A DNA stretch of 64,000 nt from contig NZ_CP186334.1 in assembly GCF_049347105.1 (NCBI RefSeq), positions 2,542,001 through 2,606,000 of the forward strand, written 5' to 3'. Below the pieces are notes generated by a model. The model was not told the origin of the DNA and made no database searches. It worked only from the letters and a program-made list of their open reading frames with translations. Made by a program: the position numbers and the translations under genes. Source of the DNA: Gaoshiqia hydrogeniformans (GTDB taxonomy: Bacteria; Bacteroidota; Bacteroidia; Bacteroidales; Prolixibacteraceae). The number at the start of each line of letters is the position of its first letter. Within the stretch, counting starts at the first letter, position 1. Shown here one piece after another: positions 52,654 through 61,475 of the stretch.

Positions 52654-54423
52654 TTAATCTATTTGAATATTGTAGGGCAGGCGGGTCAGGATTCCCTTGG
52701 CGCCGACCAAATCTTTCAACTGTTTGTACACGCTGTACTGATCGCCCAACTCGTTTTGAAGGATCCGCATCCGGGCGTTGCCGGTAAGTTCTTTTAACAG
52801 TTCTTCAAAGGGGTCTTTCATTTTAGGAAGCTGAACAACCCGGTAGTGATCCAGTCCACTCATACCGGCGGCTAATTTTACGGCATCCGAAATGCCGCCG
52901 TACAGGTCGACCAGGCCGTTTTCCTTTGCATTTTCGGCAGCCCAAACCCGGCCCTGCCCGATTTCGTCGACCTGTTCCTTGCTCAGGCTACGCCCGTCGG
53001 CCACCCGCCCGATGAAGGTATCGTAACCATCTTCAATATAATTTTGCATGAGCGCTTCTTCAAAGCTGGTCATCTTCCGGGTGAGGGATAAAATATCGGA
53101 ATGTTCGTTGGTATTGACCACATCCTGGGTGATCCCGAGTTTGTTATTCAGCAGTTCGCCGGCATTCGGGATCAGCCCGAAAATGCCAATGGAACCGGTA
53201 ATGGTTGTCCGGTCGGCCATGATGGTATCAGCAGCGGCGGCAATATAGTATCCACCCGATGCAGCCACATCACTCATCGAGGCGATGGTGGGTTTGGCTT
53301 CGGCGGCCAGTTTTACTTCACGCCAGATGACTTCCGAACCGTATGCCGACCCCCCGGGAGAATTAATACGCAGCACGATCGCTTTGATGGATGAATCGCG
53401 ACGGGCTTCACGAATGGTACGTGAAATTTCTTCCGGGTCAATGCTCTCCATGCCGCTCCCCATGCCAATCTCTCCGCTGGCATAAATTACGGCAATTTTA
53501 TCGCGGGCCAGTCCTTTGCCTTCCCGTTTTACCGGAGCTTTGGCATATTTATTCACGTCGATGGCACGTAAGTCGCTGCGTTCTTTAATGCTGGTCAGTT
53601 CCTTCAGTTCGTTAATCACTTCATCCTTGTACAACAAGGTATCTACCAAGCCTTTTTGCACCAGGAATTCTGCCCGCTGAAAGGTCGCCACCCCATCGGC
53701 CAGCTCATTCAACTCGGCCAGGCTCAGGTTGCGTGAAACCGAAATATCGAGCAAAAGCTGGTTCCAGATGCTGCCGGTATAAACTTCGGTTTGCAAGCGG
53801 CTTTCCGGGCTCATTTTTTCAAGCAAAAAAGGTTCAACTGCCGATTTAAATTTGCCGTGACGAATCACCTGCATTTCGACGCCGATTTTTTCGAGCGCTT
53901 TTTTGTAGAAATTCCGTTGAACGCTAAGCCCTTTAAATTCGACCATGCCTTTCGGGTTGAGCACCACCTTGTCGGCCACCGAAATCAGGTAATATGCTTT
54001 TTGCGTCAGGTTTTCGCCGTAGGCATAAATAAATTTTTCCGATTCTTTAAAGTCGATCAGGGCATTTCTGATTTCCTCAACCGTCGCGTACCCCGCGTCA
54101 ATTGCCGAAGGGTTCAGGTAAATTCCGCGAATGCAGTCGTCTGTTTTGGCCTTCTCAATGCAAGCCAGTATGTCATCGAGGCCGGTTTGTTTGCTTGCCC
54201 CGAAGCCGAATAAATCCAGATCGTTTAAGGGATTTTTGTCTGAACGTTCAACAATTTTATTATCGAGGCGTAAAATAAGTAACGACTTATCTTTTACTTC
54301 AACCGGCTCGTCCGACATGGAAATAATAGCCGAAAACGCGCCAATTAATAAGATGATTCCTAAAAAGCCGGCAATCAATACGCCAATAACAGATGCCAGG
54401 GTATACTTTAAAAAGTCTTTCAT
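52654..54423 (-). CDS. sppA: Signal peptide peptidase SppA, 67 kDa type
   Basis: A 589-residue membrane protease that clears cleaved signal peptides. One N-terminal membrane helix (about 9-35) anchors it. The duplicated ClpP-like domains carry the catalytic Lys in HGKFKSAVEPF (Lys193) and Ser in SMSDVAASGGYYIA (Ser389); VLRINSPGGSAYGSEVI is the conserved oxyanion region. Length matches the double-domain form. It is divergent from folK, with the promoters of both in a 93-bp gap. Confidence 0.97.
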   Translation of the reverse strand: MKDFLKYTLASVIGVLIAGFLGIILLIGAFSAIISMSDEPVEVKDKSLLILRLDNKIVERSDKNPLNDLDLFGFGASKQTGLDDILACIEKAKTDDCIRGIYLNPSAIDAGYATVEEIRNALIDFKESEKFIYAYGENLTQKAYYLISVADKVVLNPKGMVEFKGLSVQRNFYKKALEKIGVEMQVIRHGKFKSAVEPFLLEKMSPESRLQTEVYTGSIWNQLLLDISVSRNLSLAELNELADGVATFQRAEFLVQKGLVDTLLYKDEVINELKELTSIKERSDLRAIDVNKYAKAPVKREGKGLARDKIAVIYASGEIGMGSGMESIDPEEISRTIREARRDSSIKAIVLRINSPGGSAYGSEVIWREVKLAAEAKPTIASMSDVAASGGYYIAAAADTIMADRTTITGSIGIFGLIPNAGELLNNKLGITQDVVNTNEHSDILSLTRKMTSFEEALMQNYIEDGYDTFIGRVADGRSLSKEQVDEIGQGRVWAAENAKENGLVDLYGGISDAVKLAAGMSGLDHYRVVQLPKMKDPFEELLKELTGNARMRILQNELGDQYSVYKQLKDLVGAKGILTRLPYNIQID

Positions 54424-54425
54424 AA

Positions 54426-54457
54426 TTGTGAATTATTGTTTTGTGTTTTTAGCTTTG
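54426..54457 (+). promoter_or_regulatory. Promoter of folK
   Basis: A -7 box TAGCTTTG lies at 54450-54457, with TTG at 54426-54428 as a possible -33 element (spacing slightly long, 21 bases). About 60 bp ahead of the folK start. Confidence 0.6.
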
Positions 54458-54516
54458 TACCGTCGAAAAATTAATAAGTACGAATCTACTTATTTCATTA
54501 CAATTTTGTTCATAAA

Positions 54517-55011
54517 ATGGCAAAGCTTTTTTTACTGTTGGGAGGAAATCTTGGGAATAAAGAGCAGATTTTCAGTACGGCCCGGTTGCGGCTGGCTGAA
54601 GAGTTGGGACCGATCTCCCGTTCGTCGTCGGTTTACGAAACAGAACCCTGGGGTTTTCAGTCTGACGATTTATTCTGGAACCAGGTGCTGGTACTCGATA
54701 CGGACAAAAGCCCGGAAGAGGCGTTGGCTACTACAAAAATCATTGAGCTTGAACTGGGCCGCGTGCGTAAAGCCGAACGCTATTCTTCGCGGATGATTGA
54801 CATCGACCTGTTGTTTTATGACGATCTGGTTTACCACGAACCCAAACTCGAATTGCCCCATCCCCGGATGATCGACCGCCGGTTTGTGCTCGAACCCCTG
54901 GCCGAAGTCGCCGGGGCCATGCTTCACCCGGTGTTCAAACAAAGCATCATCGAGCTGCTGGAGAACTGCTCCGATCAGCTCGATGTAAAAAGATTGGAAA
55001 AGCAGGTTTAG
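54517..55011 (+). CDS. folK: 2-amino-4-hydroxy-6-hydroxymethyldihydropteridine pyrophosphokinase
   Basis: A 164-residue HPPK of the folate pathway, transferring pyrophosphate from ATP to the pterin. Motifs: LFLLLGGNLGNKEQIF at the N-terminus, SSVYETEPWGF, and the metal-binding signature SSRMIDIDLLFYDDLV with the DID aspartates, then LPHPRMIDRRFVLEPLAEV. The gene is not next to folP or folB. Confidence 0.97.
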   Translation: MAKLFLLLGGNLGNKEQIFSTARLRLAEELGPISRSSSVYETEPWGFQSDDLFWNQVLVLDTDKSPEEALATTKIIELELGRVRKAERYSSRMIDIDLLFYDDLVYHEPKLELPHPRMIDRRFVLEPLAEVAGAMLHPVFKQSIIELLENCSDQLDVKRLEKQV

Positions 55012-55057
55012 CGTTTGACTGCCTGGCCTGCTACAATGGTTTCCTGAAAGCGAAAAT

Positions 55058-55585
55058 CTACCTGCTTAAATTCAGTTTTTCTACAGAAGAAGAATCGATC
55101 TTCAACGATTTCATCACGGCATCCAGGTTTGTCAGGTCGATGGCTTTATTGCTGGCATAGGCTGCCGGGAGAACAGCGATCCGGAATACCTGGTTGTTGG
55201 TTTCGGATGGCAGTAACAGGCTGTAATCGAAGGTGCATTCGAGGAATACCTGAACATCGCCAACCGTGTAATCAAAGTTATACAGCAACACGCCTTCGGG
55301 CAACACCACCGTTTGCGGCAACAAACGCCAAACATCGAGGTTATCCACCTGGTCCCACAGGATGTAAACCAACACGATATCGCTGTCATAAATTTCAAAG
55401 TTATTGGGGAACTGGTAGTACAGGGTGTAATTATTTTGAGCGTTAAAGGTACCCTGGATCTCAAAAACAGTCCCTACCAGGTCATCTCCGTTAAGCCCGT
55501 CCATTCCGGGAGGGCCTTGTTCTCCTTCGCAGGCAGTTAAAAAAAGAACTGCCAGTACAACTAAAATCCGGCTAATTGTTTTCAT
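55058..55585 (-). CDS. Putative lipoprotein with short collagen-like segment
   Basis: A 175-residue lipoprotein (lipobox LTAC, Cys19). Immediately after the Cys comes EGEQGPPGMDGLNGDD, a few collagen-type G-x-y triplets, which act as linkers in many Bacteroidota lipoproteins. The rest appears beta-rich (VFEIQGTFNAQNNYTLYYQF and IVLVYILWDQV) with no known catalytic motif. Likely surface-exposed; function unknown. Confidence 0.8.
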   Translation of the reverse strand: MKTISRILVVLAVLFLTACEGEQGPPGMDGLNGDDLVGTVFEIQGTFNAQNNYTLYYQFPNNFEIYDSDIVLVYILWDQVDNLDVWRLLPQTVVLPEGVLLYNFDYTVGDVQVFLECTFDYSLLLPSETNNQVFRIAVLPAAYASNKAIDLTNLDAVMKSLKIDSSSVEKLNLSR

Positions 55586-55682
55586 AGGATTGATGTATTA
55601 AGTGTTTTGTTATTGAGTTCAACCCACGACAAGGATTATGCCACAAATCGGCAACGGATTTAGGCAAAGTCAGGCAATTTTG

Positions 55683-55690
55683 TAACTTTG
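55683..55690 (+). promoter_or_regulatory. -7 box of the dapL promoter
   Basis: TAACTTTG fits TAnnTTTG exactly, 55 bp ahead of the dapL ATG. The -33 position holds TTTA, a partial match. Confidence 0.6.
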
Positions 55691-55744
55691 TCGTCCTCCG
55701 AAAGAACGTTTTTTTCGATTATTCATAATAAAACAAACAATAAG

Positions 55745-56974
55745 ATGGCATTAATTAACGAACACTATCTGAAGTTAAAAGCGGGATACCTGTTTCCCGA
55801 GATTGGCCGCCGGGTGAGGGAATTTGCCGAAGCCAACCCCGGTAAAAAAATCATCCGAATGGGTATTGGCGATGTGACCCAGCCTTTGACCCCAACCATT
55901 GTAAAGGCTTTTCACGAGGCGGTTGACGAAATGGGCCGGGCTGACAGTTTTAAAGGTTACGGCCCGGAACAAGGCTACGACTTTTTACGCCAGGCCATTG
56001 CCGATCATGCTTACAAAGCGAATGGCATTGATATTTCGGCCGATGATATCATCGTGTCCGACGGCTCAAAATGCGACACCGGAAACATTCAGGAAATTTT
56101 TGGCAGCCAAAACAAAATTGCTATTTGCGATCCGGTTTACCCGGTATACGCCGATACCACCGTAATGGCCGGAAAAACCGGAGAGTGTGCGGCAAATGGT
56201 TATTACTCCGGCATTATTTACATGCCCTGTACCGACGAAAATGGCTTTATCCCTGAATTGCCATCCGAACGCCCCGACCTGATCTTCCTTTGCTATCCCA
56301 ACAACCCGACAGGAACTGTTGCCGGTAAAGAAGAGCTGGCCAAATGGGTAAAATACGCGAAGGAAAACAAGAGTATCATTTTATTTGATGCCGCTTACGA
56401 GGCATTTATTACCGAGGCAGGCATTCCTCGCTCGATTTACGAGATTGAAGGCGCCAAAGAAGTGGCCATCGAATTTCGCAGTTTTTCAAAAACCGCCGGA
56501 TTCACCGGTACCCGTTGCGCGTTCACGGTCATTCCCGAAGAGCTGAAAGCGTACGACAGTGAAGGCAATGCCCATTCGGTGAAAAAACTGTGGCTGCGTC
56601 GGCATACCACTAAATTTAACGGCGTTTCGTACCCGGTACAAAAAGCCGCCGCCGCCGTTTATACCGAAGAAGGTCAGAAAGAAGTGAAAGAAGTGGTTGC
56701 TTATTATATGGAGAATGCCCGTATCATGCGCGAAAGCCTGGCTGAAGCCGGGTATCGGGTTTTTGGCGGGGTGAACGCTCCCTATATCTGGGTGAAAACC
56801 AAAAATAATATGAAATCGTGGGATTTCTTTGACAAGGCGCTGAACGAGGCCAATGTGGTCGGCACCCCCGGATCAGGATTCGGGCCTGCCGGAGAAGGCT
56901 ATTTCCGTTTTTCGGCTTTTGCTGACCGCGACAACGTGATTGAAGCCATGCAACGAATTAAAGACCTGGGCTGA
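55745..56974 (+). CDS. dapL: LL-diaminopimelate aminotransferase
   Basis: A 409-residue class I PLP aminotransferase that makes LL-diaminopimelate directly from tetrahydrodipicolinate, bypassing the succinylase route for lysine and peptidoglycan. NEHYLKLKAGYLFPEIGRRV and RMGIGDVTQPLTP are the DapL opening; SDGSKCDTGNIQEIFG is a DapL-specific stretch; the PLP lysine is in FRSFSKTAGFTGTRCAFTV. I start at ATG 55745 because the family begins MALINEHYLKLKAGY; a longer frame upstream includes only the leader. Followed by its own terminator. Confidence 0.97.
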   Translation: MALINEHYLKLKAGYLFPEIGRRVREFAEANPGKKIIRMGIGDVTQPLTPTIVKAFHEAVDEMGRADSFKGYGPEQGYDFLRQAIADHAYKANGIDISADDIIVSDGSKCDTGNIQEIFGSQNKIAICDPVYPVYADTTVMAGKTGECAANGYYSGIIYMPCTDENGFIPELPSERPDLIFLCYPNNPTGTVAGKEELAKWVKYAKENKSIILFDAAYEAFITEAGIPRSIYEIEGAKEVAIEFRSFSKTAGFTGTRCAFTVIPEELKAYDSEGNAHSVKKLWLRRHTTKFNGVSYPVQKAAAAVYTEEGQKEVKEVVAYYMENARIMRESLAEAGYRVFGGVNAPYIWVKTKNNMKSWDFFDKALNEANVVGTPGSGFGPAGEGYFRFSAFADRDNVIEAMQRIKDLG

Positions 56975-57001
56975 TCTCCAACCATAAAAAAGACAGACGC
57001 G

Positions 57002-57028
57002 ACCCTGGCCTCTGCCAGGGTTTGTTTT
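57002..57028 (+). terminator. Terminator of dapL
   Basis: Stem ACCCTGGC/GCCAGGGT (57002-57009 and 57014-57021) with loop CTCT, followed by TTGTTTTG. Confidence 0.8.
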
Positions 57029-57047
57029 GTATGTTGGTCATGATAAG

Positions 57048-57330
57048 GGTGCAAGCCTTTGTATGTGCCGAGCTGATAGGAAATATTAGCGATTGGCAAG
57101 GGTGTCAGGGGTGACCCTTAATCTGAAGGAAGCCAACAGTAAACTTGATGTATTGATGAACGGAAACCAGATATAAGGCTGATTTGGGGTGGGTAACCGA
57201 GCAATGGATTGGGAAAACCCAAAACTCGACCGTATCCTCATGCAGTAAATCAGGCAGTAGACAAGGAAAGTTTATGATCTTATCCCGAAAGGTCTCAATT
57301 TTTTGAAGAACCAGCAAGGCATATCATACC
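57048..57330 (+). mobile_element. Probable relic of a group II intron (5' ribozyme part)
   Basis: The non-coding text starting at GGTGCAAGCC, with GTGCCGAGCTGATAGG, GGGTGACCCTTAATCTGAAG, AAACTTGATGTATTGATGAA, AACCGAGCAATGG, CATGCAGTAAATCAGGCAGT, AAGTTTATGATCTTATCC and GAAGAACCAGCAAGGC, reads like the domain I-III region that precedes the reverse-transcriptase gene in many bacterial group II introns. The reverse transcriptase is missing and I cannot find a domain V, so only a degraded fragment would remain. It sits just behind the dapL terminator. The identification relies on remembered sequence similarity, not a fold. Confidence 0.5.
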
Positions 57331-57559
57331 GGCGCGACCTGTTTACAGAACATGAGTTGAACGCTATGCGCCAATGTGCAGGGAGTGAAGACGTAATCGC
57401 GCAATACTATTGGAGGGTCAAATAGGAAAATCCAAGTGCCTCGGGAGGCCAGGTTTCATGATTCGGAGGCGACGGAGCGCCTCGGTTTCGGCTTCCTGGC
57501 TCAATTTCCTTTTTCTTGTCTTATATCTTACCGGTGACTTTCTTTCTTCCTGACGACTC
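57331..57559. other. Non-coding flank of the intron relic
   Basis: It contains a G/C-rich palindromic segment, GCCTCGGGAGGCCAGG with GGCGACGGAGCGCCTCGG, near 57438-57486, and no coding frame. It may be part of the relic or unrelated. Confidence 0.4.
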
Positions 57560-58768
57560 TCAAAAAACCGCGAGCAGGAGGTCAATATCTTTCGAAGGAA
57601 TGTTCAGCTTTTCGCCCAGGTCGTTATTGGTGAGGATGCCGTTGTAGATATAAATTCCTTTGCGGAAACCTTTGTTGTCTTTAATGTAATTTTGAATTCC
57701 GCCAATCTCGCCGATAGAAATAATCACGGGAGCCAACACGTTACTCAGCGCGATGGATGCGGTTCGGGCCACCAGGGAAGAAATGTTGGGGACGCAATAG
57801 TGAACGACGCCGTGTTTCTCGTACGCCGGATTATTCAGGTCGGTGCAGACGCTGGTTTCAAAACAACCTCCCTGGCTGACATTCAAGTCGACAATGACCG
57901 AACCTTTTTTCATCCGTTGTACCATTTCCTCGGGAACCCGGAACCGCGGGCTGATATTGGTCGACATCGCACCAAGCACCACATCGGCCGATTTGAGGGC
58001 TTTTTTTAATACATTCGGGTACAAGACGGATGTAAAGATGCGCTGTCCTAATTTTTCTTCCAGTTTCCGGAGTTGAAAAATGTTCTCGTCAAAAACTTTT
58101 ACAGTTGCTCCTAAGCCAAGCGCTGCCCGGGCGGCAAATTCTGCAGCGGGGGTCGCACCCAGGATCACCAGTTCGGTAGGCGAAATTCCGGTGACACCAC
58201 CCAGCAATACTCCTTTGCCGTTGCGCGAATTGCTCAGGTACTCGCTGGCCACGGTGATGGCTGTTACCCCCGAAATCTGGCTCATCAAGCGGACAACCGG
58301 GAGACAGTTATTTTCATTCTCCATGTATTCGTAAGCGATCGACGTAAGTTTCTTCCGCATCATGTTCCGGATGGATTCCGCACAATGCGTGTTCAACTGC
58401 ATATTGGAAATCAAGGTTTGGTTTCCGCGAAGCAGATTAACTTCGTCCTGATCGAACGGTGATACCCGAAGTACCACATCACACTGAAATATTTCTTCTT
58501 TTTTTTCAAGCACTACGGCGCCGGCTTCCAGGTATTGCTCATTGGTGTAGCTCGCTGCTTTGCCTGCATTGGCCTCCATGTAAATTTCGTGCCCGTACGA
58601 AACAAGAAGTTCGACGGCTTCGGGAGTCAGGGGGATGCGATACTCTACCTTTGAAAAATCGGACGGAATTCCGATCGTAATTTTTTTTCCTTTACGACGG
58701 ATCTCCAGCATCTCTTCCTTGGGTACAAACAAGGTGGCCAGTTCCGGGACATGCTCTTTTTCAGTCAT
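57560..58768 (-). CDS. Alanine dehydrogenase / pyridine-nucleotide transhydrogenase-like protein
   Basis: A 402-residue protein of the alanine dehydrogenase/PntA-N family. The N-terminal catalytic domain shows KITIGIPSDFSKVEYRIPLTPEAVELL, GHEIYMEANAG; the Rossmann domain has VILGATPAAEFAARAALGLGATVKVFDEN, then GSVIVDLNVSQGGCFETS. Alanine dehydrogenases interconvert alanine and pyruvate with NAD. The extra N-terminal 30 residues are common in the Bacteroidota version; activity is by homology only. It is 56 bp downstream of tsaE on the same strand. Confidence 0.93.
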   Translation of the reverse strand: MTEKEHVPELATLFVPKEEMLEIRRKGKKITIGIPSDFSKVEYRIPLTPEAVELLVSYGHEIYMEANAGKAASYTNEQYLEAGAVVLEKKEEIFQCDVVLRVSPFDQDEVNLLRGNQTLISNMQLNTHCAESIRNMMRKKLTSIAYEYMENENNCLPVVRLMSQISGVTAITVASEYLSNSRNGKGVLLGGVTGISPTELVILGATPAAEFAARAALGLGATVKVFDENIFQLRKLEEKLGQRIFTSVLYPNVLKKALKSADVVLGAMSTNISPRFRVPEEMVQRMKKGSVIVDLNVSQGGCFETSVCTDLNNPAYEKHGVVHYCVPNISSLVARTASIALSNVLAPVIISIGEIGGIQNYIKDNKGFRKGIYIYNGILTNNDLGEKLNIPSKDIDLLLAVF

Positions 58769-58824
58769 TGGAGGAAGAATTGAACGTTGAAGTTACGTTT
58801 TCCGAATAAATATTCAAAATACCG

Positions 58825-59247
58825 TTATAAACGAATCGCTTTAATCTGTCTTACTGTTGGCGATACTTCTTCGATGCGGACCTCAATCAGCCGGTCGGGA
58901 AGCAAGGCTTCAACCTTCTCGGGCCATTCCATAAAACAGTAATTTCCACTGTAAATATAATCATCGAATCCCATATCAAGGGCTTCGTCAATATCCTTAA
59001 TCCGGTAAAAATCAAAATGAAAGACTTTTTTCGGTCCGGCTGTGTCGTATTCGTTGACCAGGGCAAAGGTGGGACTGGTAATATTATCCACCGAACCCAT
59101 TGCCCTGCAAAGGGCTTTGATGAAAGTGGTTTTTCCTGCACCCATCTTACCGTAAAAGGCAAAGATCCGGTCTTCCCCGAAGCATTCCAAAAATTGTTGG
59201 GCTGCCGGCCCCAATTCTTCAACAGAATTTATCTGAACTGTAAACAT
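58825..59247 (-). CDS. tsaE: tRNA threonylcarbamoyladenosine biosynthesis ATPase TsaE
   Basis: A 140-residue P-loop ATPase needed for the t6A37 modification of ANN-reading tRNAs. Walker A is FYGKMGAGKTTFIKALC; TSPTFALVNEYDT and FHFDFYRIKDIDEALDMGFDDY are conserved; FMEWPEKVEALLPDRLIEV is the family C-terminal part. Partners tsaB, tsaC and tsaD are not within the window. Confidence 0.97.
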   Translation of the reverse strand: MFTVQINSVEELGPAAQQFLECFGEDRIFAFYGKMGAGKTTFIKALCRAMGSVDNITSPTFALVNEYDTAGPKKVFHFDFYRIKDIDEALDMGFDDYIYSGNYCFMEWPEKVEALLPDRLIEVRIEEVSPTVRQIKAIRL

Positions 59248-59371
59248 GCTGTTTATGATTTGGCGTGCAAATTAAGAAACTTCTGTTAAAAAAGTTTCGG
59301 GGGCTGATTGTTAATTTATGTTTTGGAAAAATGTATTACTTTTGATGAATAATACATAGAAACTTGCAATT

Positions 59372-59752
59372 ATGAATCTGCCTGAAAACTTAAAGTACAC
59401 AAAAGAACACGAATGGATCCGTGTTGAGGGTGATGTTGCCGTGGTGGGCATTACCGATTTTGCCCAGGGCGAACTGGGTGATATTGTTTTTGTTGAAATT
59501 GAAACCGTAGGTGAAACCCTGGCGATGGGAGAAACATTTGGTACCGTTGAAGCGGTAAAAACAGTTTCCGACCTGTTTATGCCTGTTGGCGGCGAACTGA
59601 TTGAATTTAACACCGCTCTGGAAGATCAGCCTGAGTTGATCAACAAAGATGCTTATGGTGAAGGGTGGATGATTAAAATTAAACTGGAAGATCCTGCTCA
59701 GTTGGATGTGCTGATGGATGCTGCTGCTTATAAAGCAATGCTCGAAGCATAA
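59372..59752 (+). CDS. gcvH: Glycine cleavage system H protein
   Basis: A 126-residue lipoyl carrier that shuttles the aminomethyl group between the P, T and L proteins. YTKEHEWIRVEGDVAVVGITDFAQGELGDIVFVE is the standard opening, and the lipoylated lysine lies in VEAVKTVSDLFMPVGGE. Alone here, with a possible -7 box TACTTTTG at 59337-59344 and a strong terminator behind. gcvT and gcvP are elsewhere. Confidence 0.98.
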   Translation: MNLPENLKYTKEHEWIRVEGDVAVVGITDFAQGELGDIVFVEIETVGETLAMGETFGTVEAVKTVSDLFMPVGGELIEFNTALEDQPELINKDAYGEGWMIKIKLEDPAQLDVLMDAAAYKAMLEA

Positions 59753-59795
59753 TTTTTGGTCCTGATTTCACCGCGTTGGCGGCAACAATACATGG

Positions 59796-59829
59796 ATCCC
59801 CGAGGTAAACAAGCCTCGGGGATTTTTTT
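59796..59829 (+). terminator. Terminator of gcvH
   Basis: Stem ATCCCCGAGG/CCTCGGGGAT (59796-59805 and 59814-59823) with an 8-base loop and a T-run. Confidence 0.88.
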
Positions 59830-59848
59830 ATGAACCGACCGATGGCCA

Positions 59849-61000
59849 TTAAAACAACCGGATTCCCAAGCCGTATTCAACCCAATCGGCAATGAAACCG
59901 TTTTGGGTTTTTAAGCCCAGTTGGAAATAAACAACCCTGCTGAGATCAAATTTCAGGGCAGGACGCAGAAAATAGCTTCCTTTGAAGTTTCGTGCTTTTT
60001 GATGCAGATAGGTGCCGCCTTGCATTCGGATGGCCATTTTCCAGAACATAAAATCGTATCCGAGGTGAGCGCCGTAAAAATCAACAGAATGATCAGGGAA
60101 AGAGATTTTAAGACTACTGTCATAAAACGCGTCAAACCCCAGGGATATAGCGCTCTTCTCTGTGAATTTATACTGGCCTTCCAGAATTGAGCTAAAGGTA
60201 CTGTATTGCTTATTCGATCCTTTGTGTTCACGATCCTGAACAAGCCCGGTTGCCATGTAAAACAGTAAGCTGTATTCACTGACAGGCATGGCTTTGCGGT
60301 AGGTGTCGAGTACCGGCCTCACATCCAGAATCTTAGTCGGGTTGGGCGAATTGTCAATCTTATTTTGGCGGGCGTTAAAGTTATAGCGGATTCCCAGATT
60401 CGGACCAAACATATTCAGCCCTGAATTTGGTAAATATGTCCTCCCGTTGCTGAGATGTGTGATATCCAGCCCATACAGCAAGTCAATCTCGCGGGTAATG
60501 CGGTAGCGCCCTCCTAAATTCAGGTTAAAATAAACGTTAAACCTGGAACCGATGGCGTCATTGTCCGAATTGTTTTCTTCGTCGTACGGATTCAGGTCAT
60601 AACTGATTCCAAAGGCGGGTTCCAGTCCAATTTCGTGACGCCGAAACTGGAACAGGGGAAATGAAATAAAACCATACAGGGCTCCGGGCATGCCCAGTAC
60701 GTTCGGATCACCAATAAAACCACTGTACCAGCCAACCCCATAGCCCGGGTACCGGTATTTGCTTTGCCAGCCATCCGGATTGTTGCTCTGCCAGCCATAC
60801 CTGACCTCTACTGCACGATAGCCGTTTTTAAGCGCATCGCTTAGTGATTCGCCGGAGTAATAATGACTCCCGGAGTGTCCTTTTATCTCAATAAAGCGGA
60901 ATTGACGATAAGGATTTGTGTCTTTACCTTCCAGCTTTTTTCCGGCCAATCCCGAAATGAAAACAATAAAAAATATCCGGATAATTTTATTTACCTGCAT
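59849..61000 (-). CDS. PagL-like outer membrane protein (putative lipid A deacylase / acyloxyacyl hydrolase)
   Basis: A 383-residue outer membrane beta-barrel with signal peptide (IIRIFFIVFISGLAG). HLSNGRTYLPNSGLNMFGPNLG near residue 197 has the H-x-S pair and downstream asparagine of PagL, where His and Ser act in removing the 3-O-acyl chain of lipid A. Alternating strands such as YGVGWYSGFIG, FNVYFNLNLGGRYR and FYGAHLGYDFMFWKMAIRM fill the rest, and the C-terminus ends in aromatic residues (VEYGLGIRLF). It is larger than proteobacterial PagL (about 185 residues), with a longer barrel. The hydrolase function is by family similarity. Confidence 0.82.
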   Translation of the reverse strand: MQVNKIIRIFFIVFISGLAGKKLEGKDTNPYRQFRFIEIKGHSGSHYYSGESLSDALKNGYRAVEVRYGWQSNNPDGWQSKYRYPGYGVGWYSGFIGDPNVLGMPGALYGFISFPLFQFRRHEIGLEPAFGISYDLNPYDEENNSDNDAIGSRFNVYFNLNLGGRYRITREIDLLYGLDITHLSNGRTYLPNSGLNMFGPNLGIRYNFNARQNKIDNSPNPTKILDVRPVLDTYRKAMPVSEYSLLFYMATGLVQDREHKGSNKQYSTFSSILEGQYKFTEKSAISLGFDAFYDSSLKISFPDHSVDFYGAHLGYDFMFWKMAIRMQGGTYLHQKARNFKGSYFLRPALKFDLSRVVYFQLGLKTQNGFIADWVEYGLGIRLF

Positions 61001-61154
61001 AAGATCAAAAAGAAATCAAACTCTAACCTTAATTTGTCAAAGTAAAATTATATTTCAAAGAGCAATTTACTAACAAAGTTCATGCAACTTTTTCTGAAAC
61101 CATGTAGTTTAAAAAAATCTTAACATGAATCCGGGCGAATTATCGGAGGATGAT

Positions 61155-61370
61155 TGAGAGGGGATAAGTGGTGAGTAGTGAGTAACCGGTGATCGTCCTC
61201 TGCGCTTCTCGGCGTCCTTTGCGTTTAAATCATTAACGCAGAGAGTTTCGAGTTTCGAGTTCCAAGTTTCCGGTCTTGATTCTTGACTCGCAGCTTGCGA
61301 CTGAACACTGATCACTGAATACTGAATACTGCGACTTCCTCCCGTCTTACTACTTCCTGCTCTTTTCATG
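61155..61370. repeat. Degenerate 7-bp tandem repeat island (third)
   Basis: Heptads GGTGAGT AGTGAGT; GAGTTTC GAGTTTC GAGTTCC AAGTTTC; TCTTGAT TCTTGAC; TGAACAC TGATCAC TGAATAC TGAATAC run nearly without interruption. TGCGCTTCTCGGCGTC at 61201-61216 is shared with the island near 33.6 kb. The rest of the 489-bp gap between the PagL-like gene and rimP (61001-61154) is A/T-rich and without features I recognise. Confidence 0.65.
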
Positions 61371-61393
61371 GTCTGAAGAACAATTCTTATTGT

Positions 61394-61424
61394 TTTGCGA
61401 TTTCAATAGATTTTTGTACTTTTG
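61394..61424 (+). promoter_or_regulatory. Full Bacteroidota-type promoter of the rimP-nusA-infB operon
   Basis: TTTG at 61394-61397, a 19-base spacer, and TACTTTTG at 61417-61424. This is the best promoter in the window and gives an expected transcription start near 61431. Confidence 0.8.
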
Positions 61425-61449
61425 CGCTGACAATTAAACACAAACCGAG

Positions 61450-61475
61450 ATAGGGGACCTGAAGTCCCCTATTTT
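61450..61475 (+). terminator. Hairpin in the rimP leader, attenuator-like
   Basis: Stem ATAGGGGAC/GTCCCCTAT (61450-61458 and 61464-61472) with loop CTGAA and a short T-run, between promoter and rimP start. It looks like an intrinsic terminator in the 5' leader, so it may throttle transcription of the operon. Confidence 0.6.

Noticed and set aside
57105..57317. 70-codon minus-strand frame in the dapL downstream gap
   Set aside because: It overlaps the intron-like relic on the other strand and has no family motif.
33548..61370. The heptad islands as CRISPR arrays
   Set aside because: Units are 7 bp, degenerate and contiguous; there are no constant repeats of 25-40 bp with unique spacers, and no cas gene in the window.
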